Of a DNA stretch of 64,000 nt, positions 54,651 to 64,000 are shown one piece after another. How positions within the stretch are numbered: the first letter of the stretch is position 1; every line of letters starts with the position of its first letter. Location: NCBI RefSeq assembly GCF_000426345.1, contig NZ_AUFE01000004.1, positions 124,001-188,000 on the forward strand, read 5' to 3'. Made by a program: the position numbers and the translations under genes. The stretch comes from Cupriavidus phytohabitans (GTDB lineage Bacteria; Pseudomonadota; Gammaproteobacteria; Burkholderiales; Burkholderiaceae). The notes beneath the pieces are model-generated. The model searched no databases. It worked only from the letters and a program-made list of their open reading frames with translations, and was not told where the DNA came from.

Positions 54651-55667
54651 TCATGTGCGCCGGTTCCCGGCCCCGCGTCCGCGCGGTGCGCCGCTGCGGC
54701 CCGGCTGATCGCCTGCTGCGGCGGCTCGCCTGGTCCTGGCCTGGCTGAGCAGGACGGAGACGAACAGCGTCATCGCGACCGCGCCCAGGGACCAGTGCAC
54801 CGGTACGTGGAACCACGGCTCGACCAGCATCTTGGCGCCGATGAAGGCGAGCACGATGGCGAGGCCGTACTTCAGGTACTGGAAATGCGCCGCCAGGTTG
54901 GCGAGCAGGAAATACAGGGCCCGCAGGCCCATGATCGCGAAGATGTTCGAAGTGAAGACGATGAACGGATCGGTGGTCACGGCGAAGATCGCCGGGATGC
55001 TGTCGACCGCGAATACCAGGTCGGTGGCCTCGACCATCAGCACCACCACGAACATCGGGGTGGCATGACGCAGGCCGTCGATGCGCACGAAGAAGCGTTC
55101 GCCGTGATACTCCGAGGTGATCCGCATATGCGCGCACAGGAAGCGCACGATGGGATTGCGCGAGAGGTCGGGCGCGTGCCTGGACATGAACAGCATCTTG
55201 ATGCCGGTGATGACGAGAAACACGCCGAACACGTAGAGGATCCAGGCAAACTGGCTGATCAGCCATACGCCCACCAGGATCATGGCGGCGCGCATCAGGA
55301 TCGCGCCGAGCACCCCGAGCAGCAGCACCCGGCGCTGCAGCTCAGGCGGCACGGCGAAATAGCTGAAGATCATCGCGAACACGAACATGTTGTCGACCGA
55401 CAGCGACAGCTCGATCAGGTAGCCGGTGTAGAACTCCAGCACCTTGCGATAGGCGGCGTCGTGGCCGGCATCTTCGGCCACCACCCACCAGAGCGCGAGG
55501 CCGAACAGCGCGGCCAGGGTCATCCAGGTCAGGGTCCATCCCAGCGCCTCGCGCGAGGAAACCCGGTGCGCATGCCGCCCGCCAAGGACAAAGATGTCCA
55601 CGAGCAGCGTGCCCAGCACCAGGACGAAAAATCCGGCCCACATCGGGGCGGTGGCAAAGGTGTCCAT
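54651..55667 (-). CDS. TerC/Alx family integral membrane protein
   Basis: A 338-residue TerC-family protein with about nine membrane helices and the acidic motifs of the family (ELSLSVDNMFVFAMIF and EATDLVFAVDSIPAIFAVT), as in manganese exporter Alx or tellurium-resistance TerC. A basic disordered tail ends it. The upstream gap of 51 bases is too short for the manganese riboswitch that often precedes alx. Operon with the usp gene downstream. Confidence 0.9.
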   Translation of the reverse strand: MDTFATAPMWAGFFVLVLGTLLVDIFVLGGRHAHRVSSREALGWTLTWMTLAALFGLALWWVVAEDAGHDAAYRKVLEFYTGYLIELSLSVDNMFVFAMIFSYFAVPPELQRRVLLLGVLGAILMRAAMILVGVWLISQFAWILYVFGVFLVITGIKMLFMSRHAPDLSRNPIVRFLCAHMRITSEYHGERFFVRIDGLRHATPMFVVVLMVEATDLVFAVDSIPAIFAVTTDPFIVFTSNIFAIMGLRALYFLLANLAAHFQYLKYGLAIVLAFIGAKMLVEPWFHVPVHWSLGAVAMTLFVSVLLSQARTRRAAAAGDQPGRSGAPRGRGAGNRRT

Positions 55668-55718
55668 TGCCTCAAGGCGTGACGGCCGGAGGCTGGCGCG
55701 CGGTCCGGCGAGCAGGGA

Positions 55719-58607
<2,889 letters not shown>

Positions 58608-58812
58608 TCGCTTATTGCTTGTGTCCGGGCAAATCGGCGACCGCCGCCTGCCCCGTACGTGCAAGGCAAGGCGGCACCACCGACGGCGACGGTACTGACA
58701 CCCTTAAGATAGGCGGCGTGCGGAAATTGTCGAGGCGGGTGGCGGGGCGGGCACAAGCGTGGAGGTTCCGGTGATGCCCGGACGCAGCATCGCGCACATG
58801 CCACTGGGGCCG

Positions 58813-59370
58813 TCAGGCGGCGACCATCTCCACCACTTCGGGGAATGCGCCACGGTCAAGCGGATCCAGATGGTTGCGGCCGCGCATGGCGAGAATGAAC
58901 CGCCCCACCTGCGCGGCATCGTCCAGCGGCAGGCATGGCAGCAAGGTGTCGAGCCGCGCATCGGTAGCCACCGCGACGATCGACGGGTCGCAGGGATAAT
59001 AGGGCGCACGCCCATGCGCCGGCCGATACACTTCGATGCGCGGAATATCTTCCCGGCGGAAGCCTTCGACCAGCGTGAGGTCCGCCGGGCGCAGCCGCGC
59101 CACCTGTTCGGCAAGCGTTGGCTCCGCTTCGCCGCCCAGCTCGCGCACGATGGCGTAGCGATAGGGCGAGGCCACCATCACCTCCGTCGCGCCGGCCGCG
59201 CGAAAGCGCGCGCTGTCCTTGCCGGGGGGCTCGAGTTCCAGTGGATGGTGGCTGTGCTTGATCACGTTGACGGTCAGGCCGTGCGCGCGAAACCACGGGA
59301 GCAGCGCGGTAATCAGCGTGGTCTTGCCGCTGCCGGAGGTGCCGGTGATGCCGAAGATATAGGGATTCAT
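58813..59370 (-). CDS. mobB: Molybdopterin-guanine dinucleotide protein MobB
   Basis: A 185-residue P-loop GTPase of the MobB family: Walker [10 protein letters not shown] at the start, then [26 protein letters not shown], the family signature, and [16 protein letters not shown]. It assists attachment of GMP to molybdenum cofactor, needed by NarG. Its ATG overlaps the carbonic anhydrase stop (ATGA), which makes it the last gene of the nar unit. Confidence 0.93.
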   Translation of the reverse strand: MNPYIFGITGTSGSGKTTLITALLPWFRAHGLTVNVIKHSHHPLELEPPGKDSARFRAAGATEVMVASPYRYAIVRELGGEAEPTLAEQVARLRPADLTLVEGFRREDIPRIEVYRPAHGRAPYYPCDPSIVAVATDARLDTLLPCLPLDDAAQVGRFILAMRGRNHLDPLDRGAFPEVVEMVAA

Positions 59371-60074
59371 GTCGTGACGGGTTCGGTTTGTGCGGCGGTA
59401 ATGGGCAAAGGGCATACCAGCGGCAGGAAGGCATCGGCGCGTTGCGAGTAGGCCAGCAGCGCACCGGCCTGCAAGTCGAAGTACCAGCCGTGCAGCGTCA
59501 GCCTTCCCGCTTCCAGTGCGCGCCGCACGAACGGGAAGGTCTGCAGGTTGCGCAGCGAGACCAGGATCGCCGCCTGTTCGCAGGCGCGCTGGCGCTGCGC
59601 CGGGCTGGCGTCGGCAAGCGTTTGTTCCACCTGCCGGCGGGCTGGCGCGGCGATGCGCACCCAGGCGCCGAGGTAGTCGGCTTCGTCGCCTTCGTCCGGC
59701 GGATGGTCGCCGGCATCGGCAGGCTGTGCGAGCAACGCGCGGATGCCGCCGCAGCCGCCATGGCCCATCACGATGATGCGGTCGACGCGCAGCTGCTCGA
59801 CGGCAAACTGGATCGCGGCGGACACGCCGTGCAGGCTGCCCTCATGACGCCCGGTGCAGGGCGGCACCAGGTTGCCGATATTGCGTACGGTGAAGAGGTC
59901 GCCCGGGTCGCAACCCAGCAGCAGGGCCGGGTCCACGCGCGAATCGCAGCAGCCGATCAGCAGCGTGGGCGGTTGCTGCCCGGTACGCAGTGCGTCGAAC
60001 AGGCTCGGCGCATCGTCGAAATAGCGTTGCTGGAACCGCTCGAAGCCCTTCAGTAGATGTTCGATCTGATGCAT
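59367..60074 (-). CDS. Beta-class carbonic anhydrase
   Basis: A 235-residue beta carbonic anhydrase. The zinc and active-site residues are visible in CCDSRVDP (Cys and Asp-Arg dyad) and [10 protein letters not shown] (His and second Cys). It interconverts CO2 and bicarbonate in the cytoplasm. It lies between a parvulin gene and mobB in the nar transcription unit, with coupled translation to mobB. From memory, C. necator H16 has a carbonic anhydrase, Can2, in a similar position on chromosome 2. Confidence 0.93.
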   Translation of the reverse strand: MHQIEHLLKGFERFQQRYFDDAPSLFDALRTGQQPPTLLIGCCDSRVDPALLLGCDPGDLFTVRNIGNLVPPCTGRHEGSLHGVSAAIQFAVEQLRVDRIIVMGHGGCGGIRALLAQPADAGDHPPDEGDEADYLGAWVRIAAPARRQVEQTLADASPAQRQRACEQAAILVSLRNLQTFPFVRRALEAGRLTLHGWYFDLQAGALLAYSQRADAFLPLVCPLPITAAQTEPVTT

Positions 60075-60102
60075 GGCGGTTTCCGTTGGTCAGATGTCGG
60101 CG

Positions 60103-60855
60103 CTACTGCACCAGCGGGCTGTCGGCGCCTTCCAGTTCGATGCCTTCGATGCGGGCGCGGCCGATCAGCAGGCTGGCGTACTGCTTCCAGGCGCGGTCGC
60201 GCGCCGCCGTGGCCAGCGCGCAGGCGATGTCGCCGCGCACGGCATCGAAGGGCAGGCGGGTGCCGGTGCAGCGCTCCAGGACGCGCACGATATGCAGCCC
60301 GAAACGGGTCTCGACCAGCTGCGGCAGCACGCCGTCATGCTGCGCGGCAAAGAGCGCGCGCTCGAACTCCGGCGCGGTCTCGCCGCGGAACACGCGGCCC
60401 AGGCGGCCGCCGTTGTTGCCGCTCGGGCAGTTCGACAACGCGCGGGCATGTTGCGCGAAGCTCGACGGATCGCCGCGCACCAGCGCCAGGGTTTGTGCCG
60501 CGATCTCGCGCAGCGCGTCCAGCGGCACGCGCGGCGTCACCTGGAACAGGATGTGGTCGGCCTCGACCCATTCGCCGTCGCGGAAGCGCTCCGGACGGCT
60601 GTCGTAATGGCGGCGGCAGCTGGCTTCGTCCGGCTCCGGGATGCCGGCCTCGCGTTCCAGCAGCGCCATGGCGAGCGCATCGTCGTCGTGGCCGGGCACG
60701 CTCAGGCCGATGCGGCCGGCCTCTTCGCGCACCAGCAGGCGCAGGATGGCCGAGATCGTCGCCATCTTCGCGGGATTGGCCGCGTCGTGATGATGGTCCA
60801 GCTCGCGTTCGATATCGGCGTCGCGCAGTTCCACGCCGTTGACGGTGACAGGCAT
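60103..60855 (-). CDS. Parvulin-type peptidyl-prolyl isomerase
   Basis: A 250-residue protein with a C-terminal parvulin (rotamase) domain: ADHILFQVTPRVPLDALREIA, NCPSGNNGGRLGRVFRGETAPEFERALFAAQ and GLHIVRVLER. The N-terminal half is helical. No signal peptide, so it acts in the cytoplasm. It resembles the NifM-like PPIases that follow narI in several proteobacteria and may help fold or mature the nitrate reductase. It begins 26 bases after narI. Confidence 0.9.
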   Translation of the reverse strand: MPVTVNGVELRDADIERELDHHHDAANPAKMATISAILRLLVREEAGRIGLSVPGHDDDALAMALLEREAGIPEPDEASCRRHYDSRPERFRDGEWVEADHILFQVTPRVPLDALREIAAQTLALVRGDPSSFAQHARALSNCPSGNNGGRLGRVFRGETAPEFERALFAAQHDGVLPQLVETRFGLHIVRVLERCTGTRLPFDAVRGDIACALATAARDRAWKQYASLLIGRARIEGIELEGADSPLVQ

Positions 60856-60881
60856 GTCGGTTCTCCTTGGGTCGGCGTGGG

Positions 60882-61565
60882 TCAGCGGCCGCGTACCAGC
60901 TGCCAGGCGCGGCCGACGTAGCCGACCGACGCAAAGCCGCTCCACACATGCACCAGCCGCGTGAACGGGAAGATCGCGAACAGCGTGATGCCCATGAACA
61001 GGTGCGCCTTGAACAGCAGTGGCGCGTCGGCGATGTAGCTGGCGGCATCGCCGCGCAGCGTGACGAGGTGCTGGGCCCACGTCATCAGCTGCACCATCAT
61101 GTGGCCGTCCATGTGGCTGGCCGATTCGAAGATGGTGGACAGGCCCAGCAGCAGCGTTACCAGCAACCACAGCAGCAGCACCTTGTCGCCGGTGCGGGTC
61201 ACGGCGGACACGCGGGCATTGGTCAGGCGGCGGTGCAGCAGGATCAGCAGGCCGGCCAGGCACATGGTGCCCATCACGCCGCCGGCGGCCATCGCCACGC
61301 CTTGCTTGAAGCCGTGCGAGACACCCAGCGCGTCCCATACCGCCACCGGAGTCAGCAGGCCGACCAGGTGGCCGAAGAACAGGCCCAGGATGCCGACGTG
61401 GAACAGGATGTTGCCCATGCGCAGGTTGCCGCGGTAGAGCACCTGCGAGCTGTCGGTCTTCCAGGTGTACTGCTCGCGCTCGAAGCGGGCCAGGCTGCCG
61501 AACAGGAAGATGGCGGCAGCGATGTAGGGGTAGATGCCGTAGAGGAATTGATGAAGCGTTGCCAT
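60882..61565 (-). CDS. narI: Nitrate reductase gamma subunit NarI
   Basis: A 227-residue membrane cytochrome b with five helices and His residues for two b-type hemes (for example FHVGILGLFFGHLVGLL and FMGITLFAIFPFTRLVH). It oxidises quinol and passes electrons to NarH. Family length 220-230. Downstream of narJ by 45 bases. Confidence 0.95.
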   Translation of the reverse strand: MATLHQFLYGIYPYIAAAIFLFGSLARFEREQYTWKTDSSQVLYRGNLRMGNILFHVGILGLFFGHLVGLLTPVAVWDALGVSHGFKQGVAMAAGGVMGTMCLAGLLILLHRRLTNARVSAVTRTGDKVLLLWLLVTLLLGLSTIFESASHMDGHMMVQLMTWAQHLVTLRGDAASYIADAPLLFKAHLFMGITLFAIFPFTRLVHVWSGFASVGYVGRAWQLVRGR

Positions 61566-61610
61566 GGTGTTAGCCCAATGTCTGGTGTTCGGGTTGCCTT
61601 GCCGGGTGTT

Positions 61611-62276
61611 TCAGCAATGCGCGGGAACCGGCGCCGTGCCGCGCGGATAGAACTTCACCGCCTGCGGCCCGGCCTGCGGCGCCAGCAGCGGCTCCACGCC
61701 ATCGGCGCCCGGACCGAAAGTCTCCAGCGCCTCGTCCATGTCCCGCACCGGCGGCTCCTGCTGCGGTTGCGGCTGCACGTCGGTCAGCGTGCGCAGCACG
61801 GCGAACACGCCGGCGTACGGGCTCTGGTTGCGCGCGAGCCGGTCGCCGATCGCGGCCAGCACGTGGATTGCCTCGCCCAGCAGGTACTCGGCGCGTTCGT
61901 CCTTGCCATCGGCGCTCAGCGCGCCGAGGAACTCCAGGAACAGCGGCACGTAGTCCGGCAGCTCCGACGCCGCCGGCTCGAAGCCGTCGCGCCGGTATTC
62001 GTCGATCAGGTCGACCATGGCCTGCCCGCGGTCGCGGCTTTCGCCGTGTACATGCTCGAACAGGTGCAGCGAGTGCGATGGGTTGCGGTCGAAGGTGGCG
62101 ACATAGTTTTCCTGCAGCGTGATCAGTGTCTCGCCGCGCAGCATGCCGGTCACCGGCGCCAGCATGTCGCGCGCCTGCGGCCATTCGGCCAGGAGGGCGT
62201 CGATCTCGGGCAGCGCGTCAAGCAGGTCCTGCTCGGGATAGCCGAGCAGCGCGCTGAGGATGGGATAGAGGGACAT
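61611..62276 (-). CDS. narJ: Nitrate reductase chaperone NarJ
   Basis: A 221-residue TorD/NarJ-type chaperone, all helical, that assists molybdenum cofactor insertion into NarG. Visible pattern: LYPILSALLGYPEQDLLDAL at the start, YVATFDRNPSHSLHLFEHVHGESRDRGQAMVDL, and DYVPLFLEFLGALSA. It lies 27 bases after narH. Confidence 0.94.
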   Translation of the reverse strand: MSLYPILSALLGYPEQDLLDALPEIDALLAEWPQARDMLAPVTGMLRGETLITLQENYVATFDRNPSHSLHLFEHVHGESRDRGQAMVDLIDEYRRDGFEPAASELPDYVPLFLEFLGALSADGKDERAEYLLGEAIHVLAAIGDRLARNQSPYAGVFAVLRTLTDVQPQPQQEPPVRDMDEALETFGPGADGVEPLLAPQAGPQAVKFYPRGTAPVPAHC

Positions 62277-62303
62277 GTTCTTCTCCGGTTCGTTCGCGAG
62301 CGC

Positions 62304-63854
62304 TCAGCTCATCACGGCCTTCTTGCGCGATTTGGGCATGTCGACAAAATGCACGCTGCCCTGTGGCTTCTTGCCGAACAGCGCGCCATCCGAGGTGCCG
62401 CCCGAGCAGCCGTTGCCGAAGGTGAAGCCGCAGCTGGCCTTGTCATTGAAGCTGTCCTCGACCATTTCCTTGTGCGAGGACGGGATCACGAAACGGTCCT
62501 CGTAGTTGGCGATGGCCATGGTCTTGTACATGTCCTCGACCTGCGCGGGCGTCAGGCCCACTTGCTTCAGCACGTCCAGGTCCTGCACACCGTCGACCAC
62601 CTGTGAGCGCTTGTAGGCGCGCATCGCCAGCATGCGGTCCAGTGCCGACAGCACCGGCATCACGTCGCCCGCGGTCAGCAGGTTGGCCAGGTACTTGACG
62701 GGGATGCGCAGGCTCTTGACGTCGGGGATGATGCCGTTCATGCCCATGTGGCCCGCTTCGGCCGCAGACTGGATCGGCGACAGCGGCGGGATGTACCAGA
62801 CCATCGGCAGCGTGCGGTACTCCGGGTGCAGCGGGAAGGCGACCTTCCACTCGCACGCCATCTTGTAGACGGGCGACTTGCGCGCGGCATCGAGCCAGCC
62901 TTGCGGAATGCCCTGGCGCAGCGCCTCGGCCTGCACCGCCGGGTCGTGCGGGTCGAGGAACACGTCGAGCTGCGACTGGTACAGGTCGCGCTCGTCGGCC
63001 ACCGACGCGGCCTGCTCGATGCGGTCGGCGTCGTACAGCATCACGCCGAGGTAGCGGATGCGGCCGACGCAGGTCTCGGAGCAGACCGTAGGCTGGCCGG
63101 CCTCGATGCGCGGATAGCAGAACAGGCATTTCTCGGCCTTGCCGCTCTGCCAGTTGAAATAGATCTTCTTGTATGGGCAGCCCGAGATGCACATGCGCCA
63201 GCCGCGGCACTTGTCCTGGTCGACCAGCACGATGCCGTCGTCCTCGCGCTTGTAGATCGAGCCGGAAGGGCACGAGGCCACGCAGGCCGGGTTCAGGCAG
63301 TGCTCGCACAGGCGCGGCAGGTACATCATGAAGGTGTTCTCGAAGGTCGAGTACATCTCCTTCTGCACGTCGTCGAAGAGCTTGTCGCGGCCGCGCGAGC
63401 TGAACTCGCCGCCGAGATCGTCTTCCCAGTTCGGGCCCCACTCGATCTTTTCCATCTTGCGGCCGGTCAGCACCGAGACCGGGCGCGCGGTTGGCGGAGT
63501 CTGCGACAGCGGCGCCTTCTGCAGGTGCTCGTAGTCGTAGGTGAAGGGCTCGTAGTACTCGTCGATCTGCGGCAGGTTGGGGTTGGCGAACAGGTTCGCC
63601 AGGATCTTCAGCTTGCCGCCCTGGCGCGGCTCCAGCGTGCCGTCGGCATTGCGCTTCCAGCCGCCCTGCCACTTGTCCTGGTTCTCCCATTCCTTGGGAT
63701 AGCCGATGCCGGGCTTGGTCTCGACGTTGTTGAACCACGCGTACTCGACGCCGTCGCGGCTGGTCCAGACGTTCTTGCAGGTCACGGAGCAGGTATGGCA
63801 GCCGATGCACTTGTCGAGGTTCAGCACCATGGCCACCTGGGCGCGGATCTTCAT
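62304..63854 (-). CDS. narH: Nitrate reductase beta subunit NarH
   Basis: A 516-residue iron-sulfur protein. Cys motifs are CIGCHTCSVTCKNVW, CEHCLNPACVASCP, CRGWRMCISGCPYKK (Trp in place of the Cys, giving the [3Fe-4S] centre) and CLFCYPRIEAGQPTVCSETC. It carries electrons from NarI to NarG. The start overlaps the narG stop (ATGA). Confidence 0.96.
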   Translation of the reverse strand: MKIRAQVAMVLNLDKCIGCHTCSVTCKNVWTSRDGVEYAWFNNVETKPGIGYPKEWENQDKWQGGWKRNADGTLEPRQGGKLKILANLFANPNLPQIDEYYEPFTYDYEHLQKAPLSQTPPTARPVSVLTGRKMEKIEWGPNWEDDLGGEFSSRGRDKLFDDVQKEMYSTFENTFMMYLPRLCEHCLNPACVASCPSGSIYKREDDGIVLVDQDKCRGWRMCISGCPYKKIYFNWQSGKAEKCLFCYPRIEAGQPTVCSETCVGRIRYLGVMLYDADRIEQAASVADERDLYQSQLDVFLDPHDPAVQAEALRQGIPQGWLDAARKSPVYKMACEWKVAFPLHPEYRTLPMVWYIPPLSPIQSAAEAGHMGMNGIIPDVKSLRIPVKYLANLLTAGDVMPVLSALDRMLAMRAYKRSQVVDGVQDLDVLKQVGLTPAQVEDMYKTMAIANYEDRFVIPSSHKEMVEDSFNDKASCGFTFGNGCSGGTSDGALFGKKPQGSVHFVDMPKSRKKAVMS

Positions 63855-64000
63855 TGCGTTGCTCCTTCCTTGTTCGATTCCACGAGCGGCCCTTCGAGCC
63901 AGTCGACCTTCTTCATCTTGCGCAGGATCACGAATTCATCGCGGTTGCTGCCCACGGTGCCGTAGTAGTTGAAGCCATAGGCCAGCTGCGCGTAGCCGCC
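63851..64000 (-). CDS. narG: Nitrate reductase alpha subunit NarG, 3' end
   Basis: Only the last 49 codons and stop are in the window: YAQLAYGFNYYGTVGSNRDEFV is the typical NarG C-terminus, followed by LRKMKKVDWLEG. The rest lies beyond the window edge. It overlaps narH by four bases. Confidence 0.93.
   Translation of the reverse strand, partial: GGYAQLAYGFNYYGTVGSNRDEFVILRKMKKVDWLEGPLVESNKEGATQ

Noticed and set aside
54651..55718. Manganese riboswitch (yybP-ykoY) before terC
   Set aside because: Only 51 bases separate terC from the upstream gene and none of the expected conserved loop sequence is visible.
60867..62606. A 579-codon plus-strand open frame opposite narI, narJ and narH
   Set aside because: Same reason: antisense to conserved nar genes, no motif, composition of a codon-position shadow.

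Overview
The window is GC-rich DNA (roughly two thirds G+C by eye) with dense, mostly intact bacterial genes. It suggests a denitrifying betaproteobacterium of the Cupriavidus/Ralstonia type. The reasons are a NorR-NorA-quinol NorB module with a sigma-54 promoter, a cytochrome cd1 nir cluster with a fused nirDL gene, a nar operon followed by a parvulin, a beta carbonic anhydrase and mobB, and many LysR regulators, Bug-type binding proteins and cytochromes c. From memory, gene content and order resemble chromosome 2 of Cupriavidus necator; no search was run.

Layout. 1-7.7 kb: ubiT-like gene, GGDEF enzyme, a small phasin-like gene, then the divergent norR / norA-norB nitric oxide module with tandem NorR sites and a -24/-12 promoter. 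7.7-24.9 kb: accessory metabolism and regulators (DUF3422, five LysR genes, cytochromes c, a methyltransferase beside a flavodiiron-like metallo-beta-lactamase protein, DAHP synthase, FrnE-like DsbA, SoxR with a SoxR-box promoter in front of a RidA-family gene, quinone reductase, Bug protein, amidase). Gene remnants lie at 11.3 and 14.6 kb. 24.9-34.4 kb: exonuclease III, a large BON-domain protein, ycfL beside a broken lpoB, a LuxR-type two-component pair, an OB-fold lipoprotein, an MFS exporter and a LysR gene. 34.5-44.8 kb: a frameshifted chemotaxis receptor, DUF2905, an acyl-CoA synthetase, a sterol desaturase-family protein, a Cys-repeat exported protein, an EF-hand protein, an OmpR/EnvZ-type pair, a DUF4410 protein and a small potassium channel.

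44.8-64 kb is the denitrification core, all on the minus strand. The nir operon reads nirS-M-C-F-DL-G-H-J-N-E, with stop/start overlaps or very short gaps between most genes and an FNR/DNR-type box upstream of nirS. Upstream of it are a universal stress protein gene, terC and an ACP-acyl-AMP ligase-PlsC fusion. Then comes narG(partial)-H-J-I-parvulin-carbonic anhydrase-mobB. Nitrate is reduced at the membrane by NarGHI, nitrite in the periplasm by NirS (heme d1 made by NirE/DL/G/H/J/F/N), and NO by the quinol-fed NorB under NO-responsive NorR. NorA probably handles cytoplasmic NO, and UbiT would support quinone supply without oxygen. Nitrous oxide reductase is not in this window.

The clearest non-routine observations are four degraded genes (desaturase tail, TetR, lpoB, chemotaxis receptor), several legible operators, the Cys-repeat protein followed by an EF-hand/two-component block, the ACP-FAAL-PlsC fusion, and the carbonic anhydrase inside the nar transcription unit. 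I did not find a CRISPR array, prophage, insertion sequence, tRNA or rRNA gene. I did not find a system I could firmly call new.
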